Shown in pieces: positions 1-12,823 of a stretch of DNA of 64,000 nucleotides. The DNA comes from an uncultured Pelagibacteraceae bacterium. Lineage in GTDB: Bacteria > Pseudomonadota > Alphaproteobacteria > Pelagibacterales > Pelagibacteraceae. How positions within the stretch are numbered: position 1 is the stretch's first letter; the number at the start of each line of letters is the position of its first letter. The stretch spans positions 1 through 64,000 of the forward strand of contig CACLSR010000004.1 of the NCBI GenBank assembly GCA_902609685.1, in the 5' to 3' direction. The position numbers and the translations under genes are program-made. The notes beneath the pieces are model-generated. The model was not told the DNA's origin. It saw only the letters and a list, made by a program, of their open reading frames with translations, and made no database searches.

Positions 1-451
1 TAATTAAATCATTTAAATTTGTAGTTGGATAGTTGCCAATTATAGGGTTTTTTATCAAATTAATTCCAATTCCAAGTATTAAAAATTTTTGATTTTGTTT
101 ATTTATTATCTCTTGGAGAATTCCACAAATTTTTTTTCCTTTAATTAGCAAATCATTTGGTTTTTTATATACAATTTTTTTTTTGTAATATTTTGAAATT
201 AGTTTTTTTACTAATATACAATTTATTTTTGTAATTTTAGTTAAATTTAAATCTATATTTTCTAAATTATAGAAAAAACTTACAAACAAATTTCCTTTAA
301 ATGAAATCCATTTTCTTCCATACTGCCCACGTCCATTACTTTGGCTCTCAGCAATTATCATTCCACATTTTAAATTGGAACTTTTAACTATTCTTATGGC
401 TGTATCATTCGTGCTTCTTAATTTTTTAAATCTTAAAATTCTAAATTTCAT
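1..451 (-). CDS. birA: biotin--[acetyl-CoA-carboxylase] ligase, C-terminus truncated by window edge
   Basis: Minus-strand reading from ATG at 449-451 gives MKFRILRFKKLRSTNDTAIRIV...AESQSNGRGQYGRKWISFKGNLFVSFF, with the BirA GRGQ.GR.W motif; no stop before window start; start overlaps nuoN stop. Confidence 0.88.
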   Translation of the reverse strand, partial: MKFRILRFKKLRSTNDTAIRIVKSSNLKCGMIIAESQSNGRGQYGRKWISFKGNLFVSFFYNLENIDLNLTKITKINCILVKKLISKYYKKKIVYKKPNDLLIKGKKICGILQEIINKQNQKFLILGIGINLIKNPIIGNYPTTNLNDLI

Positions 452-1869
452 TAAATTATGTTAATTCTGGATACTACCTCTATTAATTGACTTGGAAATA
501 TGAAGTATATCAGAATTAACAATGTAGATGCAGTTAAAGAAAATTTTAACCAAAAACCATGATCAGTATCATACTTTTCTTTTTGCTCATCAAAATACAT
601 TATTTTAATTAACCTTAAGTAATAAAAAGCTGCAACGACTGTTGATAATAAACCTACGATAGCTAAAAAATACATTGATTGTTCAATAACTGCTTTAAAA
701 ACATAAAACTTAGCAAAAAAACCAGCTAAAGGAGGAATCCCAGCTAGTGAAAATAAAATTATAAGTAATGATAACGCTAGCATTGGATGATTTTTAGACA
801 AACCTGACAAATCATCTATTTTTTCATAATAGTTATTATCTCGTTTCAACATTAACAAACATGAAAATAATCCTAAATTCATAAGTATATATATAGTTAT
901 ATAAATTACTGAACTTTGAATGCCATCATTCGTACCTGCTGCCACACCAGCTAGTGCGTAACCAACATGACCTATGGAACTATAGGCAACAAGTCTTTTC
1001 AAGTTTGTTTGTCCTATGGCTGCAATAGCACCAAATAGCATTGATGCGATCGATAAAAAAATTAAAATCATTTGCCACTGATCAATCAAATTTAAAAATG
1101 GTACATATAAAAATCTTATAAATACTGTCAGTGCTGCTATTTTTGGAACCATTGTAAAAAATAATGTCACCGAAGTAGGTGAACCTTCATAAACATCTGG
1201 AGCCCACATATGAAAAGGAACAGCAGAAATCTTAAAGGCTAGCCCCACTAGAATAAATACGATACCAAATGTCAAAACATACTCATTTGAATTTAATTGA
1301 TCTGCTATTACATTAAAATTGGTAGAGCCAGAAAATCCATATATTAAAGAGCAACCATAGAGCAATAAACCAGAGGATAGAGCACTTAAAACAAAATATT
1401 TAAGTCCCGCTTCAGAAGATTTTATTTCATCTCTATTGAAAGTAGCTAAAACATATAATGCCAACGACTGAAGCTCAAGACCCATGTAAAATACAATTAA
1501 GTCATTAGAATTAATCATAACCATCATTCCTAATACAGAACTTAAAATTAATATTGGATACTCAATCTTAAAAATTTGAAAAGTTTTAAGATAGTTTGAT
1601 GAAATAGTTAAGACTAAGAAGGCAGCTAATAAAGTGATTATCTTCATCAAAGAGGATAGATAATCAATAATAATACTATTATTAAATAATTTTGTTTCAT
1701 TAATACCAATCGTTTCATTAAAAGTAATAACAGCGGTTACAATCAAAACAGCTAAAGAAAGACTCTGCACAAGTCTTGAGCTATTTTTTTTAAAAACACC
1801 TAATATTAATAAAAACATTATCGACAATGATAAAAATATTTCAGGTAATACTAATTGTAAATTTTCCAT
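451..1869 (-). CDS. nuoN: NADH-quinone oxidoreductase subunit N
   Basis: ORF track protein with NuoN-type antiporter-like membrane sequence; last gene of nuo operon. Confidence 0.95.
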   Translation of the reverse strand: MENLQLVLPEIFLSLSIMFLLILGVFKKNSSRLVQSLSLAVLIVTAVITFNETIGINETKLFNNSIIIDYLSSLMKIITLLAAFLVLTISSNYLKTFQIFKIEYPILILSSVLGMMVMINSNDLIVFYMGLELQSLALYVLATFNRDEIKSSEAGLKYFVLSALSSGLLLYGCSLIYGFSGSTNFNVIADQLNSNEYVLTFGIVFILVGLAFKISAVPFHMWAPDVYEGSPTSVTLFFTMVPKIAALTVFIRFLYVPFLNLIDQWQMILIFLSIASMLFGAIAAIGQTNLKRLVAYSSIGHVGYALAGVAAGTNDGIQSSVIYITIYILMNLGLFSCLLMLKRDNNYYEKIDDLSGLSKNHPMLALSLLIILFSLAGIPPLAGFFAKFYVFKAVIEQSMYFLAIVGLLSTVVAAFYYLRLIKIMYFDEQKEKYDTDHGFWLKFSLTASTLLILIYFIFPSQLIEVVSRINII

Positions 1870-3353
1870 TAGGTTTTACTTGCTAGTTTAAAATTATATT
1901 GATCAATTAAATCCGAGATAGATACCTCAATTGTGTTAATAAGAGGATCTGGATAAAATCCAAAAAATAGAGTTGGCACAGCTAAACAAGATAAAATAAA
2001 TAACTCAGATCTATTTAAATCGAACATCTGTTTTAAATCTGTATTTATTAATTTTCCAAAAACTACTCTTTTATATAACCAGAGCATATATGCAGCACCA
2101 ATAATTACTCCTAAGCTAGCAATCACAGCTACTAAAAAATTATCCTTAAATGCACCCATCAAAATTAAAAACTCCCCAACAAAACCACTTGTTCCAGGTA
2201 GGCCTAAAGCTGCTAAAGTAAATAACATAAACAAAATAGAATATTTTGGAATAATACTCACGATTCCACCATAGGTATTTATAAGTCTTGAATGCATTCT
2301 GTCATAAACAACACCTACACATAAAAAAAGTGCTGCAGAAACTAGACCATGACTGATCATCTGAATAATACTTCCCTCAATACCTTGTTGCTGAATAGTA
2401 AAAATTCCTAAAGTAACATAACCCATATGGGCAACTGATGAATAAGCAATTAGCTTTTTCATATCTTCCTGCATTAAAGCTATGAAAGAAGTAAAAATAA
2501 TCGCAATTACACTGAGTGTATAAATCAATGGGGTGAAGATTTCTGATGCTACCGGAAATAATCCAAGAGAAAATCTTATAAAACCATAACCTGCCATTTT
2601 TAATAATATAGCTGCTAATAAAACAGATCCTGCTGTTGGTGCTTCAACATGTGCATCTGGTAACCATGTATGAACTGGCCACATAGGAGTTTTAACTGCA
2701 AAAGAGCTAAAAAAAGCTAACCATAAAAGATTTTGATACTTTATATCAATTCCAGAATTGTAAAGTTCAACTACATCTGTAGTTCCATTCAGCCAATAAA
2801 TTGTAATTATAGCTACTAACATTAAAACGGAACCAAGCAAGGTATACAAAAAAAATTTAAATGCTGAATAAACTCTTCTGGCACCACCCCAGATACCAAT
2901 AATTAAAAACATAGGAATTAAACCTGCCTCAAAAAATAAATAAAAAATTACAAGGTCTAAAGAGCAGAATACACCGATCATAAAAGACTCCATGATAAGT
3001 ACAGCTATCAAAAATTCACTTAGTCTCTCTTTGATTGAATTATTTACAGATACAATACAAAGGGGTGTAATAAATGTTGTGAGTAAAATAAACAAAATTG
3101 AAATACCATCAACACCTACCTTATAATTTATTAAATCTTTAATCCAAATTCTTTCCTCAACAAATTGAAACTCAGAAGTTGTTGGGTCAAATAATATCCA
3201 TAGATAAATTGATAAAAAAAAATTTACTGCTGAAGTGAATAAAGCAACATATTTTCCGGTAAAATTATTTTTTTTATCACTTTTAGTAAAAAATAAGAAC
3301 AAAGCTCCAATTGATGGTAATAAAATCAAAGAGGAAAGAATAGGAAAGTTCAT
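1869..3353 (-). CDS. nuoM: NADH-quinone oxidoreductase subunit M
   Basis: ORF protein with typical NuoM motifs (PMWPVHTWLPDAHVEAPTAGSVLLA); operon position. Confidence 0.97.
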   Translation of the reverse strand: MNFPILSSLILLPSIGALFLFFTKSDKKNNFTGKYVALFTSAVNFFLSIYLWILFDPTTSEFQFVEERIWIKDLINYKVGVDGISILFILLTTFITPLCIVSVNNSIKERLSEFLIAVLIMESFMIGVFCSLDLVIFYLFFEAGLIPMFLIIGIWGGARRVYSAFKFFLYTLLGSVLMLVAIITIYWLNGTTDVVELYNSGIDIKYQNLLWLAFFSSFAVKTPMWPVHTWLPDAHVEAPTAGSVLLAAILLKMAGYGFIRFSLGLFPVASEIFTPLIYTLSVIAIIFTSFIALMQEDMKKLIAYSSVAHMGYVTLGIFTIQQQGIEGSIIQMISHGLVSAALFLCVGVVYDRMHSRLINTYGGIVSIIPKYSILFMLFTLAALGLPGTSGFVGEFLILMGAFKDNFLVAVIASLGVIIGAAYMLWLYKRVVFGKLINTDLKQMFDLNRSELFILSCLAVPTLFFGFYPDPLINTIEVSISDLIDQYNFKLASKT

Positions 3354-5266
3354 TATTTTACAATTAAGAATGTTAATAAAGCAGAAAAACCAAGTAACAT
3401 TACAAAAGCATATTGATATATGTATCCACTTTGAAATTTATTAGCTTTTATTGAAAATTTTTTGATCATCGACGAAATACCGTCTGGACCAAACCCATCA
3501 ATAATTTTCAAATCAAAGAACTTCCATAAAAATAAACCTAATTTTTTTGATGGTGTAACAAATAAAACATCATAAAGTTCATCAAAATACCATTTATTTA
3601 ATAAAAATTGATAAAGCGGTTTATTTATACTAGCTAATCGTTCAGGTAAATTTCTATTTTTAACGAATAAATAATATGCTAGTGGAATAGATAATATTAC
3701 CAAAGTTGGAGTAAGCAACAAAAACCATAGTGGTGGGTGATCAGTGCTTAATGGTTTTAGAAAAAATAATGAGTCACGCCAAAAATTATTTAGACCTTCA
3801 TAACCGATAAATAATTCTTTAAATAAAAATCCTGCAAATATTGCACCAATTGATAATAAAATTAGAGGTATCAACATCACGATAGGAGACTCGTGCGTCT
3901 CATCTATCTTAATCTCTTTATTATTATACTCACCATGAAAAGTTTTGAAAATTAATCTCCAAGAATAAATTGATGTAAGAAATGCTGTAAAAATACCTAT
4001 ACCAGCAGCATAATAACCTGTTGTATTTCCTTTCAAATATGCAAATTCAATTATTGCATCTTTAGAATAAAAACCAGACAAAAATGGAAAACCCGTTAAA
4101 GCTAGCGTTCCTATAATCATTAGTGAATAAGTGTATGGAAGTTTTCTCCACACTCCACCCATATTATTTATATTTTGTTCATCTTTAAAAGCATGAATAA
4201 CTGAACCAGATCCTAAAAATAATAATGCTTTAAAAAACGCGTGAGTAAATAAATGAAACATTGCAACATTATATGCTCCCACTCCGGTAGCAAAAAACAT
4301 GTAACCTAATTGGCTACAAGTAGAATACGCAATTATTTTTTTAATATCATTTTGTACCAAAGCTACTGTTGCAGCAAAGAATGCGGTACTCATACCAACA
4401 ATTGTAATGATATTTAAAGCTAAATCAGAGTATTCAAAAATTGGTGAACACCTTACAACTAGAAAAACTCCTGCTGTTACCATAGTGGCGGCATGAATTA
4501 AGGCAGAAACAGGTGTTGGCCCTTCCATAGCGTCTGGTAGCCAAGTATGAAGTAAAATTTGTGCTGATTTACCCATTGCACCAATGAATAAAAGTAAGCA
4601 AATCAAATCTACAGCATTAAATGTGATACCTAAAAATACCAAATCTTTATCTGTAATGTTTGGAATTTTAGTAAAAACCTCAGAATAATTTACTGTTCCA
4701 AATAAATAAAAAATTAAAAATATTCCTAGAGCGAACCCGAAATCACCCACTCTATTCACTACAAATGCTTTAATTGCAGCTTTGTTTGCCGACTCTTTTT
4801 TAAACCAAAATCCTATTAAAAAATACGAACATAAACCTACACCTTCCCAACCAAAAAATAATTGAATGAAATTATCTGCAGTAACTAACATCAGCATTGC
4901 AAATGTAAATAAAGATAAGTAAGCCATAAATCTTGGTTTGTGCGGGTCGTGAGACATGTAACCAATTGAATAAATATGAACTAAGGCAGAAACTGATGTA
5001 ACAACAACTAACATCACAGCAGATAATGAGTCAATTTTCATTGACCAATTTACTTCAAGCGATCCAGAGCTAATCCATGTCGCAATTATTATGTTCTCTT
5101 GATATTGATTAACAACAACCTCATACAAAACAAGGACAGAAAAAATTGCTGAAATAGATACTAACAGGCTAGTAATAATTTCTGAGCTTCTATCTCCTAT
5201 TAATTTTCCAAAAAATCCTGAAATAATTGAAGCAACTAATGGTAATGCTATAATTGAAATTTCCAT
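3353..5266 (-). CDS. nuoL: NADH-quinone oxidoreductase subunit L
   Basis: LLHTWLPDAMEGPTPVSALIHAATMVTAGVFL motif; operon position. Confidence 0.97.
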   Translation of the reverse strand: MEISIIALPLVASIISGFFGKLIGDRSSEIITSLLVSISAIFSVLVLYEVVVNQYQENIIIATWISSGSLEVNWSMKIDSLSAVMLVVVTSVSALVHIYSIGYMSHDPHKPRFMAYLSLFTFAMLMLVTADNFIQLFFGWEGVGLCSYFLIGFWFKKESANKAAIKAFVVNRVGDFGFALGIFLIFYLFGTVNYSEVFTKIPNITDKDLVFLGITFNAVDLICLLLFIGAMGKSAQILLHTWLPDAMEGPTPVSALIHAATMVTAGVFLVVRCSPIFEYSDLALNIITIVGMSTAFFAATVALVQNDIKKIIAYSTCSQLGYMFFATGVGAYNVAMFHLFTHAFFKALLFLGSGSVIHAFKDEQNINNMGGVWRKLPYTYSLMIIGTLALTGFPFLSGFYSKDAIIEFAYLKGNTTGYYAAGIGIFTAFLTSIYSWRLIFKTFHGEYNNKEIKIDETHESPIVMLIPLILLSIGAIFAGFLFKELFIGYEGLNNFWRDSLFFLKPLSTDHPPLWFLLLTPTLVILSIPLAYYLFVKNRNLPERLASINKPLYQFLLNKWYFDELYDVLFVTPSKKLGLFLWKFFDLKIIDGFGPDGISSMIKKFSIKANKFQSGYIYQYAFVMLLGFSALLTFLIVK

Positions 5267-5267
5267 T

Positions 5268-5579
5268 TTAACCTTTTAGTTTATCGATCTCCTCTACCCG
5301 TATAGTTCCAGAGTTTCTAAAATAAACAACTATGATCGCAAGACCTATTGCAGCCTCAGCCGCAGCAACAGTTAGTATAAAGAGGGTAAACACTTGACCA
5401 GAAAGATCTCCTAAATAAATTGAAAAAGATACTAAATTAATATTTACAGCTAATAAGATAAGTTCAATACTCATCAAGATTACAATAATATTTTTTCTAT
5501 TGAGAAATATACCAATTATTCCAATACTAAAAATAACAGCACCTAAAGTTAAATAGTGACCTAAACCTATATCAATCAT
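5268..5579 (-). CDS. nuoK: NADH-quinone oxidoreductase subunit K
   Basis: 103 aa, small membrane protein with NuoK features ([25 protein letters not shown]). Confidence 0.97.
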   Translation of the reverse strand: MIDIGLGHYLTLGAVIFSIGIIGIFLNRKNIIVILMSIELILLAVNINLVSFSIYLGDLSGQVFTLFILTVAAAEAAIGLAIIVVYFRNSGTIRVEEIDKLKG

Positions 5580-6204
5580 CTATTTTTACTCCTTTATTAG
5601 ATGCAACTTCAAGCACTTCCACACCTTCAGTCCTTTCTCGAGATATTTGTTTTAAATAACTTTGTTTTTTAACACCCTCTCTTTGCCTAAAAGTAAGGAC
5701 TATTGCACCTATCATAGCAATCAAAAGTATCATCCCACTAATTTGAAACACATGTATATAATCAGTGTATAAAACCTGACCCAGTGAATGAGTGTTACTA
5801 ACCCCATTTTCTAGTGATGATTTTGTAGAATTAAATAAATCAGGTTTATATTTCCAGCCACCTATTACAATTATCAATTCAAAAAATATTATTACACTGA
5901 TTAATAATCCTATAGGAATATGTCTTGAGCTATCTTTTGAAACAAACCACTGGTTTTTTTGTTGAGCAACATTGAGCATCATTACAACAAACAAAAATAG
6001 CACTGCAACTGCCCCAACATAAACTATCAACATAATCATCCCCAAAAATTCAGCACCAATCATTATGAAGAGGCAAGATATACTTATAAAATCAAGAATT
6101 AAAAAAAAAACTGAATGAACTGTGTTTTTAGAAACAGTTACCATTATGGCAGAAACAACTGCAATGACAGAAAAGACATAAAAAAATATTGCATGTGCAA
6201 TCAT
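5572..6204 (-). CDS. nuoJ: NADH-quinone oxidoreductase subunit J
   Basis: NuoJ-type membrane protein ([46 protein letters not shown]). Confidence 0.97.
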   Translation of the reverse strand: MIAHAIFFYVFSVIAVVSAIMVTVSKNTVHSVFFLILDFISISCLFIMIGAEFLGMIMLIVYVGAVAVLFLFVVMMLNVAQQKNQWFVSKDSSRHIPIGLLISVIIFFELIIVIGGWKYKPDLFNSTKSSLENGVSNTHSLGQVLYTDYIHVFQISGMILLIAMIGAIVLTFRQREGVKKQSYLKQISRERTEGVEVLEVASNKGVKIDD

Positions 6205-6207
6205 AAA

Positions 6208-6693
6208 TTATCTGTATGGATTGTCTGATTTAATATTTGCTGCTAAAACATTTTCCCATCTATCTCCGTTATCTAGGAGCTTTTCTTTTGTATAATAGAG
6301 TTCTTCACGAGTTTCAGTTGAAAATTCAAAATTTGGTCCTTGGACAATTGCATCTACAGGACAAGACTCTTCACATAATCCACAATAAATACATTTCATC
6401 ATATCAATATCATAGCGTGTAGTTTTTCTGCTTCCATCAGCTCTTTCTGCAGATTCAATTGTAATTGCTTGAGCAGGGCAGACTGCTTCACACAATTTAC
6501 AAGCTATACATCTTTCTTCTCCATTAGGATATCTTCTCAATGCGTGTTCACCTCTATATCTTGGGCTAATTTTGCCTTTTTCAAATGGATAATTTATTGT
6601 TTTTTTTGATTTGAAAAGTTCCTTTACAGCAATAAAAAGCCCACTGATAAAATCGGTCATTAATAATGTTTTAAAAAATCTTGATATTTTCAT
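6208..6693 (-). CDS. nuoI: NADH-quinone oxidoreductase subunit I (two 4Fe-4S motifs)
   Basis: [16 protein letters not shown] and [17 protein letters not shown] ferredoxin motifs. Confidence 0.97.
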   Translation of the reverse strand: MKISRFFKTLLMTDFISGLFIAVKELFKSKKTINYPFEKGKISPRYRGEHALRRYPNGEERCIACKLCEAVCPAQAITIESAERADGSRKTTRYDIDMMKCIYCGLCEESCPVDAIVQGPNFEFSTETREELYYTKEKLLDNGDRWENVLAANIKSDNPYR

Positions 6694-7692
6694 TTATATT
6701 GTAGGTAAAAGATTAAAGTAAAAAAGATAACTCGCTGTCAAAACAACATAAGTTAAAGATAATGGTAAAAATATTTTCCAACCTAGTCTCATTAATTGGT
6801 CATATCTATATCTTGGAACAATTGCTTTGACCAACGCAAAAAGAATAAATAAAAATAAAATTTTGAAAATTAACCAAAGAGCACCCGGTATTAAATTAAA
6901 AGGATAAAGATCGATTGGAGATAACCAGCCTCCTAAAAATAAAATTGACCCTAGTGCACACATTAACAAAATATTTGCATACTCTCCCAACCAAAACATT
7001 GCATACATCATCCCAGAATATTCTGTTTGGTAACCCGCAACTAATTCGGCCTCTGCTTCTGGTAAATCAAAGGGTGGTCTATTCGTTTCAGCTAAAGCTG
7101 ATATAAAAAAAATTACAAACATTGGAAATAATGGTATTACAAACCACATTTCTTTTTGAGCAACTACAATATCATTCAAGTTTAGAGATCCAACACATAA
7201 TAAGACATTAATTATAATGATACCAATCGATACCTCATAAGATACCATTTGTGCAGCAGATCTAATTGCTCCTAAAAAAGGATATTTTGAATTCGATGCC
7301 CATCCACCCATTATTATCCCATATACACCTAATGATGAGACAGCAAAAATATATAAAATTCCAACATTTATATCTGCTAAAACTTGTTCAACTCCAAAAG
7401 GAATTACAGCCCATGCTATTAGAGCTAGAGTCATAGTTATTATTGGAGCAAGAATAAAAATTACTTTGTTTGAACTAGCAGGTATTATAATTTCCTTGAA
7501 AATATATTTTAGGGCATCTGCTAGGGATTGTAATAAACCAAACGGACCAACAACATTTGGACCTTGTCTTTTTTGAACAAAAGCCCAAACTCTTCGATCC
7601 AACCACACGATCATAGCAACGGAAACTAAAACAGGCACTAATAAAAATAAAATTTTGTAACTTTCTTGAAAAATTATATTTAAGTATTCCAT
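6694..7692 (-). CDS. nuoH: NADH-quinone oxidoreductase subunit H
   Basis: [24 protein letters not shown] and [27 protein letters not shown] motifs. Confidence 0.98.
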   Translation of the reverse strand: MEYLNIIFQESYKILFLLVPVLVSVAMIVWLDRRVWAFVQKRQGPNVVGPFGLLQSLADALKYIFKEIIIPASSNKVIFILAPIITMTLALIAWAVIPFGVEQVLADINVGILYIFAVSSLGVYGIIMGGWASNSKYPFLGAIRSAAQMVSYEVSIGIIIINVLLCVGSLNLNDIVVAQKEMWFVIPLFPMFVIFFISALAETNRPPFDLPEAEAELVAGYQTEYSGMMYAMFWLGEYANILLMCALGSILFLGGWLSPIDLYPFNLIPGALWLIFKILFLFILFALVKAIVPRYRYDQLMRLGWKIFLPLSLTYVVLTASYLFYFNLLPTI

Positions 7693-7695
7693 GAA

Positions 7696-9729
7696 TTAAC
7701 CTTCTGTCCCTGTTTTTTTTAAATCAATTTTTGCATTATTACATTCAAGCATAGTTTTTGATGAACGTGCAATTACATTAGAAAAATAATAGTCTTTATA
7801 ATCAACTTTTAAAAATTCATCAGCAAAATCACTTTCATTTAATTCATAATCTAATTCTGAAGTTTGCTGATCTTTATTCATTTTTAAATAGTTAAACATA
7901 CTACTTTCGAGTTCATCTTTATCATTGAAAAGTTTTCTATTATTCATAACCTCAGCTAGATCATTTATAATTTGCCAATCCTCTTTTGCATCACCTGGTG
8001 GGTAAGATGCTTTATAAGCTTTTTGTAATTTACCTTCCAAGTTAGTGTAATGTCCAGATTGTTCCGTATAAGTAGCGCCTGGTAAAATTATATCTGCAAT
8101 TTCTGCACCTCTATCTCCATGACTTCCTTGATAGATAATAAATTCATCTTTCTTTTTAAAATCTAGATTATCTTGGCCAAGTAAAAAAATAATTTCAAAT
8201 TTATTTTCATGAAGTTCATCTAGAATTTTACCATTTTTATCAATGATATCTAAATCTAAATTTCCAACTGTAGAAGCATCCACTGATAATATGTTAATTG
8301 GGTTCCAATCATCATTCAATTTATTATTCTTGGATAAAAATTTTTTGGATAAATTAAATAAATGACTTGCTGAATTTATTTTAAAAAAAGACTCTCCAAA
8401 TATAATCATTGGTTTTTTTGACTCGATAATTTCTTTTGACAATTCATTATTATTTTCAAATATGTCTTTGATAGTTTTTATTTTCCCATTTAAACTTTGA
8501 TAGTTGTAAGTTAGGTCTCCAAGATCATTTAAAGAAATAACTTTGGTATTATTACTTAAATATGCTTTTCGAATTCTCGCATTAATCATTGTTGCTTCAA
8601 ATCTAGGATTTGTGCCTATCAATAAAATTAAATCTGCTTCTTCAATTCCATTTATCGATGAATTAAATAAATAATTTTCTCTTTTAGAACTATCGATAAA
8701 TCTTTTTGTAGATCTAAAATCATATTTTTTCGTATCAATTGTTCTTTCTAAAAATTCTTTAAAAATAAAACTTGTTTCCATATTTGTTAGATCACCAACA
8801 AACCCACAAATTTTATCTTTGTTTGTATTTTCTATTTTTGATTTGATGATTTTGTAAACTTCATCCCAAGAGGCTTTTTCAAATTTATTATTATACTTTA
8901 TATATGGAGTGTCTAATCTTTGATTTAATAATCCATCACAAGCATATCTTGTTTTATCTGAAATCCACTCTTCATTTATATCTTCATTGATAATAGGCAA
9001 AACTCTTTTCACTTCCCAATCGTAGGTATCAACTCTAATATTTGAACCAACCGCATCCATTACATCAATTGTCTGCGTTTTCTTTAATTCCCATGGTCTT
9101 GCTTCAAAAACATAAGGCTTAGATGTTAGAGCTCCTACTGGACAAAGATCAATTACGTTTCCTGACAATTCTGATTGAACTGATTGCTCTAAATATGTAG
9201 TAATTTGCATATCCTCACCCCTTCCAATTGCACCTAACTCAGGAACTCCAGCTATCTCGGTTGCAAACCGCACACACCTGGTGCAATGAATACATCTTGT
9301 CATTTGAGTTTTAATCAGTGGACCCATATTTTTCTCAGGCACTGCTCTTTTGTTTTCTTTAAATCTTGACTTATCTATTCCATAAAACATCGATTGATCT
9401 TGAAGATCACATTCCCCACCCTGATCACACACTGGACAATCCAACGGATGATTTGCTAATAAAAACTCCATCACACCTTTTCTTGATTTTTCTATTTTTG
9501 GGGTATTAGTTTTTATAACCATTCCATCTGTAGCGGGCATTGCGCATGATGCTATTGGTTTTGGAGATTTTTCCATTTCAACTAAACACATTCTGCAGTT
9601 ACCAGCTATTGATAATTTTTCGTGATAACAAAACCTTGGTATTTCTGCGCCTGCTTTTTCACAAGCTTGAAGAACAGTCAACCCTTCCTCAACCTCTACT
9701 TCAATATCGTTAACTTTTAATTTAAGCAT
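7696..9729 (-). CDS. nuoG: NADH-quinone oxidoreductase subunit G
   Basis: N-terminal 2Fe-2S ferredoxin (CRMCLVEME) and cysteine motifs; C-terminal molybdopterin-oxidoreductase-like region. Confidence 0.96.
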   Translation of the reverse strand: MLKLKVNDIEVEVEEGLTVLQACEKAGAEIPRFCYHEKLSIAGNCRMCLVEMEKSPKPIASCAMPATDGMVIKTNTPKIEKSRKGVMEFLLANHPLDCPVCDQGGECDLQDQSMFYGIDKSRFKENKRAVPEKNMGPLIKTQMTRCIHCTRCVRFATEIAGVPELGAIGRGEDMQITTYLEQSVQSELSGNVIDLCPVGALTSKPYVFEARPWELKKTQTIDVMDAVGSNIRVDTYDWEVKRVLPIINEDINEEWISDKTRYACDGLLNQRLDTPYIKYNNKFEKASWDEVYKIIKSKIENTNKDKICGFVGDLTNMETSFIFKEFLERTIDTKKYDFRSTKRFIDSSKRENYLFNSSINGIEEADLILLIGTNPRFEATMINARIRKAYLSNNTKVISLNDLGDLTYNYQSLNGKIKTIKDIFENNNELSKEIIESKKPMIIFGESFFKINSASHLFNLSKKFLSKNNKLNDDWNPINILSVDASTVGNLDLDIIDKNGKILDELHENKFEIIFLLGQDNLDFKKKDEFIIYQGSHGDRGAEIADIILPGATYTEQSGHYTNLEGKLQKAYKASYPPGDAKEDWQIINDLAEVMNNRKLFNDKDELESSMFNYLKMNKDQQTSELDYELNESDFADEFLKVDYKDYYFSNVIARSSKTMLECNNAKIDLKKTGTEG

Positions 9730-11050
9730 TTTTATCCAATAAGTGTTGATCTACCAAATAAGGAATATTTTTATTTTCTTTTACAATTGGATCAAATTTA
9801 TTTCTTTTTTTAATTTCATCTTTGAAATGTCTTAATAAACCTTGAACTGGCCAAGATGAACCTTCACCAAATGCACAGATCGTATGACCTTCTATTTGTT
9901 TTGTAACATCACCCAACATGTCTATCTCATCTTTAGATGCTTCACCTTTTGCCATTCTTTCAAGCATTCTCCACATCCAGCCTGAACCTTCTCTACAAGG
10001 TGTACATTGGCCACAACTTTCATGTTTGTAAAATCTCGCTATTCGAGCCATACATTTTATGATGTCTTGATCTTTGTTAATCACAACTACACCAGCTGTT
10101 CCTAATCCACTTTTTTCAGCCATTAATGAGTCAAAGTCCATAGTTAAAGTTTCACATTTATCTTTTGGTATTAATGGCATTGATGATCCACCAGGTATGA
10201 CAGCTTGTAAGTTATCCCAGCCACCTATGACACCACCAGCATGTACTTCAATTAGTTCTTTTAATGGAATATTCATTTCTTCCTCAACATTGCAAGGATT
10301 ATTAACGTTTCCCGATATACAAAAAATTTTGGTACCCGTATTTTTTTCTCTTCCTAAAGATGCAAACCATTTCCCACCTCTTCTTAATATAGTTGGTACA
10401 ACAGCTATAGTTTCCACATTATTAATTATTGTTGGGCAACCATAAAGTCCAATTAGTGCTGGAAAAGGAGGTTTTAATCTTGGTTGACCTTTTTTTCCCT
10501 CAATACTCTCGAGTAATGCAGTTTCTTCTCCACAAATATATGCTCCAGCTCCATAGTGAATATAAATATCCAGATCCCACCCAGTGCCTGCAGCGTTTTT
10601 ACCTAACAGTTTTTTTTCATAAGCTTCATCGATTGCTGCTTGTAGCTTTTGTCCGTCTACAAAATATTCCCCTCTAATATAAATGTAACAAACATGTGCT
10701 TGAATTGCGTACGATGCAATCAAACAACCTTCGATTAATTTATGAGGTTCAAATCTCAAAATATCTCTATCTTTACAAGTGCCTGGCTCAGACTCATCTC
10801 CATTGATGACTAAATAATGGGGTCTAGAGCCAACCTCTTTAGGTGCAAAAGACCATTTTAAACCTGTTGGAAAACCTGCGCCACCCCTTCCTCTAAGTTG
10901 AGAGTCTTTGATTTCATTTATAATCCAGTCTCTGCCCTTATCTGTTATTTCTTTAGTATTAACCCAATCACCTCTTTTTTGAGATGAAGTAAGGTCGGGT
11001 CCTAAATCATTGTATAAATTTTGAAAAATTCTATCTTGATCCTTAAGCAT
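9722..11050 (-). CDS. nuoF: NADH-quinone oxidoreductase subunit F
   Basis: [22 protein letters not shown] motif and [12 protein letters not shown] 4Fe-4S motif. Confidence 0.98.
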   Translation of the reverse strand: MLKDQDRIFQNLYNDLGPDLTSSQKRGDWVNTKEITDKGRDWIINEIKDSQLRGRGGAGFPTGLKWSFAPKEVGSRPHYLVINGDESEPGTCKDRDILRFEPHKLIEGCLIASYAIQAHVCYIYIRGEYFVDGQKLQAAIDEAYEKKLLGKNAAGTGWDLDIYIHYGAGAYICGEETALLESIEGKKGQPRLKPPFPALIGLYGCPTIINNVETIAVVPTILRRGGKWFASLGREKNTGTKIFCISGNVNNPCNVEEEMNIPLKELIEVHAGGVIGGWDNLQAVIPGGSSMPLIPKDKCETLTMDFDSLMAEKSGLGTAGVVVINKDQDIIKCMARIARFYKHESCGQCTPCREGSGWMWRMLERMAKGEASKDEIDMLGDVTKQIEGHTICAFGEGSSWPVQGLLRHFKDEIKKRNKFDPIVKENKNIPYLVDQHLLDKNA

Positions 11051-11651
11051 TTTTTAAATCCATTAATGTTTTTCTATTATTTTCTGGTTCATTATTTATT
11101 CTTCCTCTATAGGAACCAGGTGTTGGTTTTTCTCCATTTAGAATTTTATCTAAAATTTTTAAAGTTTTTTCTTTATCAAGATCTTCATAATAGTCATCAT
11201 TAATTTGCATCATCGGTGCATTGACACATGCACCAAGACACTCAACTTCCATCCATGAACAACTTTTATCATTTGAAAGGACTGACTCATCCTCTGAAAT
11301 TTTTTCTTTACAAGCCTCGACTAGTTTGTTTGCACCTCTTATCATGCATGGGGTTGTGGTACACACTTGAACAAAATATTTACCTACCGGTGATAAATTA
11401 TACATGCTATAGAAAGTAGCAACTTCATATACTTTTATGTATGGCATATTTAAAAATTTTGCGATGTATTTCATTGCAGCTAAAGGTATCCAGTTATCAT
11501 TTTGTTTTTGAGCAATGTATAATAATGCCATCACAGCACTTTGTTGTTTACCTTCTGGATATTTGGCAACAATACTTTTTGCAGCCTCTAATGAAGAAGG
11601 GTTAAATTCAAAATTTTCAGGTTGATTTTTTGCAGGTCTTCTTAAACTCAT
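11043..11651 (-). CDS. nuoE: NADH-quinone oxidoreductase subunit E
   Basis: thioredoxin-like 2Fe-2S protein, [12 protein letters not shown]...[16 protein letters not shown]. Confidence 0.97.
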   Translation of the reverse strand: MSLRRPAKNQPENFEFNPSSLEAAKSIVAKYPEGKQQSAVMALLYIAQKQNDNWIPLAAMKYIAKFLNMPYIKVYEVATFYSMYNLSPVGKYFVQVCTTTPCMIRGANKLVEACKEKISEDESVLSNDKSCSWMEVECLGACVNAPMMQINDDYYEDLDKEKTLKILDKILNGEKPTPGSYRGRINNEPENNRKTLMDLKNA

Positions 11652-12823
11652 CTATCGACCTCCCCAAAAACTATATCAAGTGAACCAAGAACAGCAGGTA
11701 CATCTGCTAACATGTGACCTTTGATTAAATAATCCATTGATTGTAAATGTGAAAATCCTGGCGCTCTTATCTTGCACTTATAAGGTTTACTTGATCCATC
11801 TGAGATTAAATAAACACCAAATTCACCTTTAGGTGCTTCAACGGCAGTATAAATTTCATCTTTTGGTACACGATATCCCTCAGTAAATAATTTAAAGTGA
11901 TGTATCAATGCTTCCATAGATTGTTTTATTTCTGCTTTAGATGGTGGAGATATTTTACCATCAAAAGTTTTAATTGGACCTTTTTCCATCCTCGCTAAAC
12001 ATTGTTTTATAATTGATACACTTTCTTTCATTTCCTCAATTCTACATAAGTATCGATCGTAACAGTCACCATTTTTACCTACTGGAATTTTAAATTCTAA
12101 TTGATCATAGCAATCATAAGGTTGAGATTTTCTTAAATCCCAAGGAATCCCTGAACCTCTAATCATTACACCACTAAAAGAGTAATCTAACGCGTCATCT
12201 TTGGTTACCACTCCAATATCTACATTTCTTTGCTTAAATATTCTATTATCAGTTAAAAGATTCTCGAGATCATTTATTATTTTTGGGAAAGTTTCACAAA
12301 ATTTTGCTATATCATTTTCTAAACCAGCTGGTAAATCTTGATGTACTCCACCAGCTCTGAAATAATTTGCATGTAATCTTGATCCAGATGCTCGTTCGTA
12401 AAAAGTCATTAATGTCTCTCTTTCCTCAAATCCCCATAATGATGGTGTCAATGCACCCACATCTAAAGCTTGAGTAGTAACATTTAATATATGACTTAAT
12501 ATTCTTCCGATTTCACAAAACATAACTCTTATATATTGTGCTCTTATTGGAACATCGATTTCTAGAATTTTTTCTATAGCTAAAGCAAAAGCATGTTCTT
12601 GATTCATTGGAGCAACATAATCAAGTCGATCAAAATATGGGACAGCTTGCATATATGTTTTATTTTCAATCAATTTTTCTGTTCCTCGATGCAATAAACC
12701 AATATGCGGGTCTGCTTTTTCTACAACCTCACCATCCAGTTCAAGAATTAGTCTTAACACACCATGAGCAGCGGGATGTTGTGGGCCAAAATTTAAATTT
12801 AGATTTTTAATTTTTTTTGTCAT
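11648..12823 (-). CDS. nuoD: NADH-quinone oxidoreductase subunit D
   Basis: [22 protein letters not shown]...[14 protein letters not shown]. Confidence 0.98.
   Translation of the reverse strand: MTKKIKNLNLNFGPQHPAAHGVLRLILELDGEVVEKADPHIGLLHRGTEKLIENKTYMQAVPYFDRLDYVAPMNQEHAFALAIEKILEIDVPIRAQYIRVMFCEIGRILSHILNVTTQALDVGALTPSLWGFEERETLMTFYERASGSRLHANYFRAGGVHQDLPAGLENDIAKFCETFPKIINDLENLLTDNRIFKQRNVDIGVVTKDDALDYSFSGVMIRGSGIPWDLRKSQPYDCYDQLEFKIPVGKNGDCYDRYLCRIEEMKESVSIIKQCLARMEKGPIKTFDGKISPPSKAEIKQSMEALIHHFKLFTEGYRVPKDEIYTAVEAPKGEFGVYLISDGSSKPYKCKIRAPGFSHLQSMDYLIKGHMLADVPAVLGSLDIVFGEVDR

Noticed and set aside
10074-10445. 123-aa plus-strand ORF inside nuoF
   Set aside because: Antisense frame of a strongly conserved gene; no independent coding signal.
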